Assembly: GCA_001914195.1 (NCBI GenBank)
Contig: MKYF01000028.1
Span: 1 to 64,000, forward strand
Direction of reading: 5' to 3'
DNA: 64,000 nucleotides
From: Streptococcus mitis
GTDB lineage: Bacteria > Bacillota > Bacilli > Lactobacillales > Streptococcaceae
Each line of letters begins with the position of its first letter. Within the stretch, counting starts at the first letter, position 1. This document shows, piece by piece, positions 8,542 to 16,411 of the stretch. A program made the translations under genes and the position numbers. The notes beneath the pieces were generated by a model. It saw only the letters and a list, made by a program, of their open reading frames with translations, had not been told where the DNA came from and ran no database searches.

Positions 8542-8922
8542 TTAACTTGATAAATAATGTGTTTGTGCCATGTAAATCAATTGTTTCGTATCTCTTGGCA
8601 ATAAAGCTCTAGCCTCCTCCAGATTCAGATTTGGATAAACTCGCTTATTTGAAACCGCAAGAGGAAGTCTGATGGTTAGTTCAGGATTTTTTAATATCAT
8701 TTCGATGAAATCTGTTAATTTTAGGTTATCTCGATTCTTAAAACGTAATAAATTTGGAGATAAAAACTCGAAACAATCTGAAGAATAGCTCATCATCTCA
8801 ATTAATTTGTCCTTTGTCATTTCAGAAACTGAATGACAAGATACCTCGATGCCGTATTTTTGAAAGAAGTCTAAAAGAAGTTGATTTCTTTGGCTATTTT
8901 TACTTAGATAGAGATCAATCAT
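8542..8922 (-). CDS. Divergent Spx/ArsC-family protein lacking the CXXC
   Basis: The 126-residue product follows the Spx/ArsC layout: an N-terminal strand (MIDLYLSKNS), a central stretch ending LKLTDFIEMILKNPELTIRLPLAV, and the terminal NLNLEEARALLPR, which matches the Spx GYNEDEIR.FLPR end. At the place of the Cys-X-X-Cys redox switch it reads NSQRN with no Cys. Spx proteins bind the RNA polymerase alpha C-terminal domain and retune transcription. This copy cannot use the disulfide switch. It overlaps the upstream gene by eight bases and has a GGGAGG ribosome site. The call is from pattern, not a search. Confidence 0.65.
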   Translation of the reverse strand: MIDLYLSKNSQRNQLLLDFFQKYGIEVSCHSVSEMTKDKLIEMMSYSSDCFEFLSPNLLRFKNRDNLKLTDFIEMILKNPELTIRLPLAVSNKRVYPNLNLEEARALLPRDTKQLIYMAQTHYLSS

Positions 8923-9364
8923 GAGAAACCTCCCAAAGATTCGGTTCCATTTGATATTCTGAGACGATTAAGGAATCTAATAAATTTGCGAAGTTAATCG
9001 GTTTCTTGTCTTCATCATAAGCTTTTACAGTTACTTGGGTTGTAAGTATTCCCTCTTTTCCCTCGGCTCGATAGCCTTGCCCATATAAAACAAAAACAAG
9101 ATTCTGATGATCATCTACAAAGGCATCAGCTCCGTTCTTTATATCCTGACTTTCCAGGAATTCCATAACGTTTTGAAGATAGGATTCATAAAATAGTGGG
9201 TAATTATGTTTTTTATGGTAATCATCTAAAAATGTCACCTCAAACTCACATGGATAATTAGGCATTAAAAATATTTGTTCATCCAGCTGTTTGATTTCTG
9301 CATCATGTAATTCTGTTTCTAATTCATCACAATCTAGTATTGATTCTTTATTTAATGCTTTCAT
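8915..9364 (-). CDS. Hypothetical ICE protein
   Basis: I do not recognise this 149-residue acidic, soluble protein. Its start overlaps the end of the methyltransferase gene by 17 bases and its end overlaps the Spx-like gene by eight, so it belongs to the same transcript. No catalytic or membrane motif is visible. Its place between a C5 methyltransferase and an Spx-like gene is the only functional hint. Confidence 0.7.
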   Translation of the reverse strand: MKALNKESILDCDELETELHDAEIKQLDEQIFLMPNYPCEFEVTFLDDYHKKHNYPLFYESYLQNVMEFLESQDIKNGADAFVDDHQNLVFVLYGQGYRAEGKEGILTTQVTVKAYDEDKKPINFANLLDSLIVSEYQMEPNLWEVSHD

Positions 9365-10706
9365 CTTTTTTCTCTATTTCTTTTAATTTTTTTGCGATTG
9401 CGGCAATCACAGGAACGGTTACACTATTACCAGCTTGTTTATAGAGCTGACTATTACTAGAGACTTTTCTAGCAGCTTCAAAAGCCCAATCAGGAAATCC
9501 CTGTAGGCGAAAACACTCTTTAGGAGTGATTCGTCGTATTCTCAAACGGTAAAATTGTCCATCTATTAAGACACCAGCTACATGATAAACTTGTTTATCT
9601 TCTCCTTCATAACTAGCAACTACTACTCCCATTTGCCCACTAGTTGTTAACGTATTCGCTATACCTTTTCCAACTCTACCACGACGATACTGAGAACTTG
9701 GTCTTTCTAAATTGATTGAATCCCCAATCTCTGCTTGAGCATATCCTTTTTTCGTTGCTTCCCGTACTTTTAGAAATTGGATTGGTTTTGGAATTAGTAT
9801 TTTGGGGATTTTATCTCCTCCTTGCATTGTAGTCAGTGTTGGAGATAAGCCCTCACTTCCATAGACGCGACCAGTTTCCTTAAAGCTAGTTGGTAAATCT
9901 CCAACAACGACAATACCATGGCGATCCTGAGTATTTAAAGTAAACATTGGCTCTTGATTATCCTTGAAACGTCTACCATTTTGTCTTTTTTCTAATCTGT
10001 CTGTTGTCATACAAGGAATCGCAACTTTAAATCCTTCTCCTTTTCCACGAACTAAGGTTGGCGCAAGACCTTCTGAATAATAGACTTTACCACTCATTCC
10101 ACTTCTTGATGGATTCAAATTTCCTAGTACTTTCAAAGTCTCAGAGTTAGTTGCTTGACCTTCTCGTCTGAAAGGAAATAAGAGTCTGGTACCTCTCTTT
10201 CTAGAATGTCCGATAATAAACACCCTCTCTCTGTTTTGGGGAACGCCAAAATCCTTACTGTTAAGCACCTGCCACTCAACATCAAACCCCAATTCATCAA
10301 GCGTGGTAAGGATTGTGGTGAACGTCCGTCCCTTATCGTGATTGAGTAGGCCTTTAACATTTTCAAGAAAAAGAAAACGTGGTTGGATTTGTTTGGCCAC
10401 CCGACAAATTTCAAAGAACAAAGTGCCTCTAGTATCTTCAAATCCCAATCGTCTTCCTGCGATTGAAAATGCTTGACAAGGGAATCCCCCACAGATGACA
10501 TCGACTTTCCCTCTAAGTTTTTTAAATTCGTCATCTGAAACATCTCGTATGTCATGAAATTCTATTTCTCCTTCTGTTTGAAAAATGGACTTATAAGATT
10601 TCCTAGCAAATTTATCAATCTCACAAAATCCAATACACTCGTGTCCGACACTTTCCATTCCTAGTCGAAAACCACCGATACCTGAAAATAAATCAATAAA
10701 TTTCAT
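9348..10706 (-). CDS. DNA (cytosine-5) methyltransferase
   Basis: The 452-residue enzyme transfers a methyl group from SAM to carbon 5 of cytosine in a specific DNA site. Motifs appear in order: FIDLFSGIGGFRLG (I), GGFPCQAFSIAG with the catalytic PCQ Cys (IV), FLENVKG (VI), QNRERVFIIG (VIII), and QAGNSVTVPVI (X). The region before motif X is the target-recognition domain; the site cannot be read from sequence. I set the start at 10706 (GGGG seven bases upstream, four-base overlap with the preceding small gene), not further upstream. No restriction endonuclease gene is adjacent, so it probably protects the ICE from host restriction as an orphan methylase. Confidence 0.95.
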   Translation of the reverse strand: MKFIDLFSGIGGFRLGMESVGHECIGFCEIDKFARKSYKSIFQTEGEIEFHDIRDVSDDEFKKLRGKVDVICGGFPCQAFSIAGRRLGFEDTRGTLFFEICRVAKQIQPRFLFLENVKGLLNHDKGRTFTTILTTLDELGFDVEWQVLNSKDFGVPQNRERVFIIGHSRKRGTRLLFPFRREGQATNSETLKVLGNLNPSRSGMSGKVYYSEGLAPTLVRGKGEGFKVAIPCMTTDRLEKRQNGRRFKDNQEPMFTLNTQDRHGIVVVGDLPTSFKETGRVYGSEGLSPTLTTMQGGDKIPKILIPKPIQFLKVREATKKGYAQAEIGDSINLERPSSQYRRGRVGKGIANTLTTSGQMGVVVASYEGEDKQVYHVAGVLIDGQFYRLRIRRITPKECFRLQGFPDWAFEAARKVSSNSQLYKQAGNSVTVPVIAAIAKKLKEIEKKDESIK

Positions 10707-10804
10707 TTCTTTATCCCCCCTTCCTGATCGACTATCAATGTCCAAAGAGTCACACCACTTGAAATGAAAATGAGCATAACTAATATCCACTCGATTGGCG
10801 ACAT
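10703..10804 (-). CDS. 33-residue single-helix microprotein
   Basis: A 33-codon frame with an excellent ribosome site (AAAGGAGG nine bases before ATG) encodes MSPIEWILVMLIFISSG..., one membrane helix plus a short charged tail. Its stop overlaps the methyltransferase start as ATGA, and its start lies just after the repA stop. Coupling the methylase to it may set methylase levels. No family is recognised. Confidence 0.6.
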   Translation of the reverse strand: MSPIEWILVMLIFISSGVTLWTLIVDQEGGIKK

Positions 10805-10805
10805 T

Positions 10806-11570
10806 TTAACCACCTCCTTTTCTAACACGGTTATTCCAAACGGAATATAGGCCATTAAACACAAATTCAGCAAGTACTTCCGCTCGTCTAACAAAGTGAA
10901 CATTATCTAGAGCATATTGATAGATTCTCTCAAAATCAGTCATAGCTATATCACTGGCTGTTTCAGAAAAACCCTCTCGTCTAAATTGATCTTGTACCAA
11001 TCCCCAAATATAATCTCGATCATATTTTGTGACCTTTTCTACTTTTCTTCTCAAGATAGGTTGAGTATTCCTTTCTTCCTCATCCTCAATAAATAAAGAT
11101 TCAGTCTCACTAACTTCAGTCTCACTAGTGGCTGAATGTGAGACGGGGGCCGTTTCATTTTCAACCTGCCCTAGTCTTTTTTTAACACTAGGCCTGTTTG
11201 AATTAGCTACTGGGGTAGAAGACAACTCCCCTAAATAAATCTTATTAGCTAGTCTTCCTTTCTCACTTGAAGACTGTTGAACTTCATCAATTAAGTCATA
11301 TTCTTTAAGAGTTTTTTTGATTGATAGTAGTTTTGACTTCGAACAACCTAACAGCCTCATCAGTTTAGAATTAGAAAATACTAAATAAACCGCCCCTTCT
11401 TCATCTATCCAACCACGACTAAGAGATAATTCTAAACGATCTTTTAAAATTGAATAAGCCACCTTTACTTCTAATTTCATATCCATATATTTCTCATCCT
11501 CAAAAAGAATTTTAGGTAATTTATAATACCGTTCTGAAGTTTGGTATTGATTTGCGGTAATTCGTTTCAT
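10806..11570 (-). CDS. RepA_N-type replication initiator
   Basis: The 254-residue protein has the N-terminal RepA_N winged-helix pattern (about residues 1-120: YYKLPKILFEDEKYMDMKLEVKVAYSILKDR..., then NSKLMRLLGCSKSKLLSIKKTLKEYDLID). An acidic low-complexity linker and a C-terminal helical domain follow. RepA_N proteins start replication of Gram-positive plasmids, and in ICEs they support replication of the excised circle. The linker DNA holds two 13-bp direct repeats that may be iterons. The start overlaps the preceding small gene as ATGA. Confidence 0.85.
   Translation of the reverse strand: MKRITANQYQTSERYYKLPKILFEDEKYMDMKLEVKVAYSILKDRLELSLSRGWIDEEGAVYLVFSNSKLMRLLGCSKSKLLSIKKTLKEYDLIDEVQQSSSEKGRLANKIYLGELSSTPVANSNRPSVKKRLGQVENETAPVSHSATSETEVSETESLFIEDEEERNTQPILRRKVEKVTKYDRDYIWGLVQDQFRREGFSETASDIAMTDFERIYQYALDNVHFVRRAEVLAEFVFNGLYSVWNNRVRKGGG
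11100..11150. repeat. Iteron-like repeats inside repA
   Basis: TTCAGTCTCACTA occurs at 11100-11112 and 11115-11127 (15-bp period), followed by an inverted GTGAGAC at about 11138-11144. RepA_N plasmids commonly carry their origin as repeats in the middle of the rep gene, and this position fits. The repeat also encodes the peptide SETEVSETE, so a coding explanation remains possible. Confidence 0.4.
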
Positions 11571-11740
11571 AGCGCTCCTCCAAGTTCTTTGAGTATTAAA
11601 TCTCCACTTGATTCCAATCGAACCAAGCCACTTTTTTCTAATTCAGCCATAAGAGAGATGGCTTCAACAATATCAATTCCCATTTCACGTACTAAAAATG
11701 AAATGACAATATAGCGTGATGATTGTAATTCTTTTGTCAT
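11567..11740 (-). CDS. Small hypothetical protein preceding repA
   Basis: The 57-residue protein starts at 11740, where AGGAGG lies four to five bases before the ATG. An upstream in-frame Met would place the start within a terminator hairpin. The sequence is helix-rich (VREMGIDIVEAISLMAELEKSG) followed by a short beta hairpin, as in small winged-helix accessory factors. It overlaps repA by four bases and is the outermost gene of the ICE beside rplL. Confidence 0.65.
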   Translation of the reverse strand: MTKELQSSRYIVISFLVREMGIDIVEAISLMAELEKSGLVRLESSGDLILKELGGAL

Positions 11741-11750
11741 TTTCCCTCCT

Positions 11751-11788
11751 GAAAATAAAAAAAGGAGAACAATATTCAATTGTTCTCC
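11751..11788 (-). terminator. Terminator shielding the ICE from rplL transcription (inner)
   Basis: On the minus strand nine-base arms (11788-11780 and 11772-11764; GGAGAACAA/TTGTTCTCC) are followed by a run of seven T. It lies between rplL and the first ICE gene. Confidence 0.75.
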
Positions 11789-11805
11789 ACGATAAATTTG
11801 TTAAA

Positions 11806-11842
11806 AAGAAAAACCCTGCCAAATTAATTTTTGGTAGGGTTT
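11806..11842 (-). terminator. Terminator shielding the ICE from rplL transcription (outer)
   Basis: Thirteen-base arms at 11842-11830 and 11823-11811 (AAACCCTACCAAA/TTTGGCAGGGTTT, one wobble) are followed on the minus strand by TTCTTTTT. Together with the inner hairpin it gives two tandem terminators downstream of rplL. Confidence 0.78.
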
Positions 11843-11903
11843 TTGGTAGGAAACTAAATTAATTTATCAGTTTCTAAAATGTGTTCACGATTCTAAAAGG
11901 CTG

Positions 11904-11915
11904 ATACTATAGTAT
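11904..11915. repeat. Perfect 12-bp palindrome near the ICE end
   Basis: ATACTATAGTAT is a perfect palindrome 27 bp inside the att-like site. It may be a binding site for the recombinase, excisionase or another ICE regulator. No function is proven. Confidence 0.35.
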
Positions 11916-11941
11916 TCCGAATTCTAATTGGTATATGCCTC

Positions 11942-11956
11942 TTATTTAAGAGTAAC
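11942..11956. other. att-like core at the 3' end of rplL (ICE/chromosome junction)
   Basis: TTATTTAAGAGTAAC forms the last codons and stop of rplL on the minus strand. From memory this 15-mer is the attachment core used by rplL-integrating ICEs of the ICESa2603 family. The genes to its left are ICE genes and those to its right are chromosomal, which fits an att junction. The integrase and the second att copy would lie left of the window. Confidence 0.75.
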
Positions 11957-12310
11957 TGAAGCTCCAGCTTCTTCCAATTTAGCTTTGATTTCTTCAGCTT
12001 CTGCAGTTGCAACGCCTTCTTTAACAAGTGCTGGTGCACCGTCAACAAGTTCTTTAGCTTCTTTAAGTCCAAGACCTGTGATTTCACGTACAACTTTGAT
12101 AACGCCAACTTTTTTGTCGCCTGCAGATGTCAATTCAACGTCGAATGAATCTTTAGCAGCACCAGCGTCAGCAGCACCAGCTGCAGCAACAGCTACAGGA
12201 GCAGCTGCAGTTACACCAAATTCTTCTTCGATAGCTTTTACAAGGTCGTTCAATTCAAGGATTGAAGCTTCTTTAATTTCAGCAATAATGTTTTCAATGT
12301 TCAATGCCAT
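11942..12310 (-). CDS. rplL: 50S ribosomal protein L7/L12
   Basis: The 122-residue acidic protein begins [14 protein letters not shown], has the Ala-rich hinge (about residues 34-52) and the conserved C-terminal domain ([28 protein letters not shown]). It forms the ribosomal stalk with L10 and recruits translation factors. The start at 12310 is chosen because GGAGG lies nine bases upstream and it gives the family length. The coding end is retained despite ICE insertion because the att core rebuilds it. Confidence 0.98.
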   Translation of the reverse strand: MALNIENIIAEIKEASILELNDLVKAIEEEFGVTAAAPVAVAAAGAADAGAAKDSFDVELTSAGDKKVGVIKVVREITGLGLKEAKELVDGAPALVKEGVATAEAEEIKAKLEEAGASVTLK

Positions 12311-12361
12311 TGTTATTTCCTCCAAATATGTTTTAAATTTATAATATATTTTCGTAGCTAG

Positions 12362-12376
12362 GCTACGCTGCGTAGC
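12362..12376 (-). promoter_or_regulatory. Hairpin between rplJ and rplL
   Basis: GCTACGC/GCGTAGC forms a 15-nt hairpin in the rplJ-rplL intergenic region with no T-run. Such a hairpin may adjust the extra L7/L12 output or stabilise the rplL end of the mRNA. Confidence 0.4.
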
Positions 12377-12382
12377 TTAAGA

Positions 12383-12883
12383 TTAAGCTGCGTCTTCTTT
12401 GTTGTCTGCAACCGCTTTGACTGCAAGAGCAACGTTGCGCACTGGCGCTTGAAGTACAGAAAGGAGCATAGAAAGAAGTCCTTCGCGGTTTGGAAGAGTT
12501 GCAAGAGCAAGAATCTCTTCTTTAGATGCGACAGCGCCTTCGATTGCACCACCTTTGATTTCAAGTGCTTCAGCGTTTTTAGCAAAATCGTTCAAGATTT
12601 TCGCTGGTGCGATAACATCTTCGTTAGAAAATGCTACTGCAGATGGTCCAACAAATACAGATGCAAGATCTTCAAGACCAGCTTTTTCAGCTGCACGACG
12701 CAAGATTGAGTTTTTAATCACTTTATACTCAACTTCGCTTCCACGAAGCTCACGACGAAGAACTGTATCTTGCTCAACTGTCAAACCACGAGCGTCTACA
12801 ACGACGATAGATGCAGCAGCTTTCATTTTTTCAGCTACTACGTCAACTAGTTCCGCTTTTTTAGCAATAATTGCTTCACTCAT
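12383..12883 (-). CDS. rplJ: 50S ribosomal protein L10
   Basis: The 166-residue protein ([36 protein letters not shown]...) anchors L7/L12 dimers to the ribosome through its C-terminal helix. It also represses its own operon by binding the leader RNA. The start at 12883 has GGAGGTG nine bases upstream and gives the usual length; the longer upstream frame has no ribosome site. It is followed by rplL on the same transcript. Confidence 0.98.
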   Translation of the reverse strand: MSEAIIAKKAELVDVVAEKMKAAASIVVVDARGLTVEQDTVLRRELRGSEVEYKVIKNSILRRAAEKAGLEDLASVFVGPSAVAFSNEDVIAPAKILNDFAKNAEALEIKGGAIEGAVASKEEILALATLPNREGLLSMLLSVLQAPVRNVALAVKAVADNKEDAA

Positions 12884-12894
12884 TAGTGTGTTCA

Positions 12895-13045
12895 CCTCCG
12901 TTATTATTTTGCTTGGGGAATTTTTCCAAAAGAAAAACGCGCCCAAACCTAGACACGAAAGTACAATACGCTTCTTTTTACATGATACGTTTTGTCCTCG
13001 GTAGGATATTTATGAGTCGAGCTCCCCTACTGTCTTAGGCAGTTT
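12895..13045 (-). ncRNA. Ribosomal protein L10 leader
   Basis: The leader between the promoter and rplJ contains the conserved Firmicutes L10-leader elements on the minus strand: ACTGCCTAAGACAGTAGGGG, then CCTACCGAGGAC, then a downstream hairpin. L10 or the L10-L12 complex binds it and shuts off the operon when in excess. Confidence 0.85.
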
Positions 13046-13061
13046 TTTCAAACCGTATATA

Positions 13062-13090
13062 AGTATAGCATAGTCAAAAAAAGAATGCAA
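13062..13090 (-). promoter_or_regulatory. rplJL promoter
   Basis: On the minus strand TTGCAT (13090-13085) and TATACT (13067-13062) are separated by 17 bases with an extended -10 TGC. The L10 leader follows directly. Confidence 0.85.
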
Positions 13091-13133
13091 GATTTTTGCA
13101 AACTTTTTTTAAAATTTTTTCGTGATTTTTCTT

Positions 13134-14393
13134 TTAAAGTTCTACTGTCAGAACTTGACCTTGCTTAACTACTGGTTCTCCGGCAATATAGACATCATCT
13201 ACATCACTGGACTTGACAGCATAGACTAGGTGAGAGAGCATATTTTCTTGGGGTTGAAGATGGATTTTCCCTTGTGGTTGAATAACGAGAAAATCTGCTT
13301 GCTTGCCGACTTCTAGACTTCCTCTCTGATTTTCCATTCCAAGGACCTTAGCCCCTTCGATTGTCAGTGCCTTGAGAGCTGTTTCGATAGGAAATTGGCT
13401 GGCATCTCCGCTATTCATTTTCTGAAGGAGAGCTGCAGTCCGTCCTTCCTCAAACATATCTAGATTGTTATTGGAAGCAACCGAATCTGTCGCAATTCCT
13501 ACTGCCACTCCTGCTTTTTGGAGTTGGATGATTGGAGCGATTCCTGAGGCCAGTTTGAGGTTACTGATAGGATTATGGGCGATAGCCACTTGAGAAGTTG
13601 CCAAACGTTCAATTTCTCGCTCGTTTAATTCTACCCCATGAGCAAAGACAGAAGGATGATCTAAGTAACCCAGTTCTTCTAGAAAAGCGAGGGGACGTTT
13701 GCCGTATCGTTTCAGGATAATTCCTGACTCCTCCTTGGTCTCCGCCACATGGATATGGAGAGGAATATTCAACTCTTTTGCCATATCTAAGCTTTCTGCC
13801 AGCAAGTCTCTACTACAACTGTAGGGAGAATGTGGAGCTACCATCACCTTGAAATTTGGATTTTTATATTCTAAGATTTTCTCTATGATGAATCGAGTTC
13901 TGCTTATAGTTTCATCAGTTGTCTCTGTCTCCGAAGAAAAGAGGGTAGGTGAGAAATAACAACGCATCTTGGAATCTTTCACTGCCTGATAAATCCGCTC
14001 AATATCCACACCATTGGGATTATACATATCATTAAAGGTTGTTGTTCCTGACTGGAGCATCTCTGTCAGAGCTTCTTTAACCGCCTTAGTAGTCATGTCG
14101 GGAGTAAACTCAGCTTCTGCTGGCCAGATATAGTCATTGAGCCATTCATGAAGATTACTATCATCTCGAACTCCTCTCAATCCTGTCATAGCAGAGTGTG
14201 TGTGGCAATTAACCAAACCAGGCATAATCCAGGCTCCCTGATAGTCTATAATCTGCTCAGCTTGCTCTAAAATCTCTGACTTCTCTTGACCAACATAGAC
14301 GATTTGAGAATCCTTAACTGCTAAGATTCCAGCCAAATAAACATGGAAATCTTGGTCACAAGTCACGATATTTACATGCTGATAGACTTTCAT
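13134..14393 (-). CDS. S-adenosylhomocysteine/methylthioadenosine deaminase-type amidohydrolase
   Basis: The 419-residue cytoplasmic enzyme belongs to the Atz/Trz-MtaD amidohydrolases. It has the metal-binding NCHTHSAMTG (HxH, about residue 60), a central HVAETKEE and the catalytic Asp in ATDSVASNNNLDMFEE. Likely substrates are SAH, MTA or a related 6-aminopurine, deaminated to the inosyl form. The start at 14393 has AAAGGAG eight bases upstream. It lies just upstream of the rplJ promoter, in the same direction, with a BOX element before it. The exact substrate cannot be read from sequence. Confidence 0.88.
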   Translation of the reverse strand: MKVYQHVNIVTCDQDFHVYLAGILAVKDSQIVYVGQEKSEILEQAEQIIDYQGAWIMPGLVNCHTHSAMTGLRGVRDDSNLHEWLNDYIWPAEAEFTPDMTTKAVKEALTEMLQSGTTTFNDMYNPNGVDIERIYQAVKDSKMRCYFSPTLFSSETETTDETISRTRFIIEKILEYKNPNFKVMVAPHSPYSCSRDLLAESLDMAKELNIPLHIHVAETKEESGIILKRYGKRPLAFLEELGYLDHPSVFAHGVELNEREIERLATSQVAIAHNPISNLKLASGIAPIIQLQKAGVAVGIATDSVASNNNLDMFEEGRTAALLQKMNSGDASQFPIETALKALTIEGAKVLGMENQRGSLEVGKQADFLVIQPQGKIHLQPQENMLSHLVYAVKSSDVDDVYIAGEPVVKQGQVLTVEL

Positions 14394-14422
14394 TCTAGGC
14401 TCCTTTTCTAAAAGACAATTTA

Positions 14423-14573
14423 TACTCTTCGAAAATCGCTTCAAACCACATCAGCTTCACCTTGGAGTAGATATATGGTTACTGACTTCGTCAGTCTTAT
14501 CTACAACCTCAAAACAGTGTTTTGAGCAACCTGCGACTAGCTTCCTAATTTGCTCTTTGATTTTCATTGAGTA
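14423..14573. repeat. BOX element (A-B-C type)
   Basis: The 151-bp repeat begins TACTCTTCGAAAATC and ends with the complement of TACTCAATGAAAATC, the ends of pneumococcal BOX elements. The length fits boxA (59) + one boxB (45) + boxC (50). It contains the boxB palindrome ACTGACTTCGTCAGT. BOX elements are non-autonomous repeats of the mitis group that can alter expression of neighbours. Confidence 0.88.
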
Positions 14574-14604
14574 TTACAGTGAATAATTTTTCTAGCTATT
14601 GTAA

Positions 14605-14633
14605 CAAAAAAGTCACCCGAAGGCAACTTTTTT
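14605..14633 (-). terminator. Terminator of the ABC exporter operon
   Basis: AAAAAAGT..CC/GG..ACTTTTTT arms around a TTCG loop end in a T-run on the minus strand, 29 bases after the exporter stop. Confidence 0.75.
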
Positions 14634-14661
14634 CGTCCATAAACTTTCAAAAGAGAATGGC

Positions 14662-16410
14662 TTATTCAGAGCTAAAAGCTGTAGCTTGCTGCATTTGATA
14701 ATACTTGCCCTTTCGAGCCATGAGTTCCTGATGGTTCCCATACTCAACAATGTCGCCATCCACTAAGACTAGAATCATATCCGCATCCTGAATGGTTGAC
14801 AAGCGGTGGGCAATGATAAAGCTTGTGCGCCCCTTCATGAGTTTGGTAAAGGCATCCTGAACCAGTACTTCTGTCCGTGTATCGATGGAAGAGGTTGCCT
14901 CGTCTAAGATAAGAATCTTTGGAATAGCCAGAAAGACTCGGGCAATGGTCAAGAGCTGAGCTTGACCAACAGAGAGAGATTCTCCTGCATTTTCCAACTT
15001 GGTATCGTAACCCTGCGGCAACTGTTGAATGAAAAAATCTGCATTGGCTGCTTTGGCAGCAGCAATCACCTGCTCCCGACTGGCATCAGGGTTTCCAAAG
15101 GCAATATTGTCATGAATAGTCCCTTGCTTGAGCCAGGTTTCTTGTAACACCATGCCAAACTGCTGGCGTAAAGAGGCACGACTATAGTCATAAATGGATT
15201 TCCCATCTAGCAAGATATCTCCCGAGTTAATGGGATAAAACCGCATGAGGAGATTGATAAGGGTTGATTTTCCGGCACCTGTCGGACCAACAATAGCTAC
15301 CTTGCTACCAGCTGGAATATCAATAGATAAATCCTTAATCAAAATCTTTTCAGGATGGTAGCCAAAAGAGACATGTTTAAAGGAAATAGCTCCCTTAACT
15401 TGGTCACTGGTCAACTCTTCCTTACCACTTTCAGCCACCTCAGGACTATCTAAGACTCCATAAACACGCTCCGCGCAAGCGAGAGCACTTTGCAACTCAG
15501 CTAGCACTGAAGAAATATCGTTAAATGGCTTAGTGTACTGTTGGACATAGTTAAAAAAAGTCACTAAGCGTCCAATGGTCAAGGTGGAGCCTATCATGAT
15601 ACGATAAGCTCCCACTCCAGCAAGAAGAGCATAAATGAGTGCATTGACAAAGCGAGTCGAAGGATTGACCATTGATGAATAAAAGATGGCTGACTGAGAA
15701 TAACCTGCGTAATTGGCATTAGCCTCGTGTACCCTTTGGATAAACTCTTCCTGAGCATTAAAGGACTGGATAATAGTTTGCTGACTAAGCGATTCTTCAA
15801 TCAACTGAGTCTGAATTCCCCTCGTCTCCGTTTGCTTTTGGAAGAGATGATAGGATCGTTTGGCAATAAAGCGCGAAATCACCATTGACAGTGGCGTCAA
15901 CAGCAAGACCAAAAGAGTCATGAGGAGATGAATTTGAATCATGGCTAGAATGCTGACTAAAATCATCAAGACACCAATGAAGAATTGGTTAAAAATCATA
16001 GTCAAACCAGCTGCTAACTGTTCGATGTCCGTGGTTACACGACTGACCATCTCTCCACTTCCTTGCTGATCAACAAAAGCAATCGGTAACCGATGGAGCT
16101 TATGGATGATTTGATCTCGCAAGTCTCTGGTATAAGAGAAGATTAGGCGATTATAGAGGAGAGGATTGACCCATTGTACCAGAGTATTTCCTATAACTAC
16201 CAAGAGCATCTGGAGAAAAATCTGCCAAAAAACTGGTGAAGAGCCAGTCACTAGGACCTGGTCAATGACCTTCCCAATCAGAATAGGTAGGTAGATCGAT
16301 AAACCAACCTGGGCAATAGTTCCTAGAAAGGCTAGAAAAAGGAGGAAGGGATGGCTTGCAAGGTCTTTAGCCAAGCGTGTGAGCGTCTGGTTTGCAGTTT
16401 GTCGTCTCAT
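14662..16410 (-). CDS. ABC exporter half-transporter, catalytically complete Walker B
   Basis: The 582-residue protein has an N-terminal six-helix permease domain (about residues 20-320) and a C-terminal ATPase (Walker A GPTGAGKST, Walker B ILILDEATSSID). The signature reads SLSVGQ rather than SGGQ. It follows its partner by one base (start 16410, GGAGGACT upstream). Deviations are complementary to those of the partner, as in heterodimeric multidrug exporters such as LmrCD/BmrCD. Substrates are unknown and could be drugs, peptides or lipids. I reject the longer starts because they lie inside the partner gene. Confidence 0.9.
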   Translation of the reverse strand: MRRQTANQTLTRLAKDLASHPFLLFLAFLGTIAQVGLSIYLPILIGKVIDQVLVTGSSPVFWQIFLQMLLVVIGNTLVQWVNPLLYNRLIFSYTRDLRDQIIHKLHRLPIAFVDQQGSGEMVSRVTTDIEQLAAGLTMIFNQFFIGVLMILVSILAMIQIHLLMTLLVLLLTPLSMVISRFIAKRSYHLFQKQTETRGIQTQLIEESLSQQTIIQSFNAQEEFIQRVHEANANYAGYSQSAIFYSSMVNPSTRFVNALIYALLAGVGAYRIMIGSTLTIGRLVTFFNYVQQYTKPFNDISSVLAELQSALACAERVYGVLDSPEVAESGKEELTSDQVKGAISFKHVSFGYHPEKILIKDLSIDIPAGSKVAIVGPTGAGKSTLINLLMRFYPINSGDILLDGKSIYDYSRASLRQQFGMVLQETWLKQGTIHDNIAFGNPDASREQVIAAAKAANADFFIQQLPQGYDTKLENAGESLSVGQAQLLTIARVFLAIPKILILDEATSSIDTRTEVLVQDAFTKLMKGRTSFIIAHRLSTIQDADMILVLVDGDIVEYGNHQELMARKGKYYQMQQATAFSSE

Positions 16411-16411
16411 G

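Noticed and set aside
10133..10555. 140-codon minus-strand frame within the methyltransferase gene
   Set aside because: Out-of-frame shadow of a gene with all C5-methylase motifs in order.
11928..12344. 138-codon Ala/Ser/Thr-rich open frame on the plus strand
   Set aside because: Antisense shadow of rplL. The Ala-rich hinge of L7/L12 gives a stop-free complement; there is no ribosome site.
12555..13004. 149-codon plus-strand frame across rplJ and its leader
   Set aside because: Shadow of rplJ running into the L10 leader. No start signal and biased composition.
14423..14573. RUP repeat instead of BOX
   Set aside because: The ends and the internal boxB palindrome, and in the 56,937 copy the TACGGCAAGG..CTGACG core, match BOX rather than RUP.
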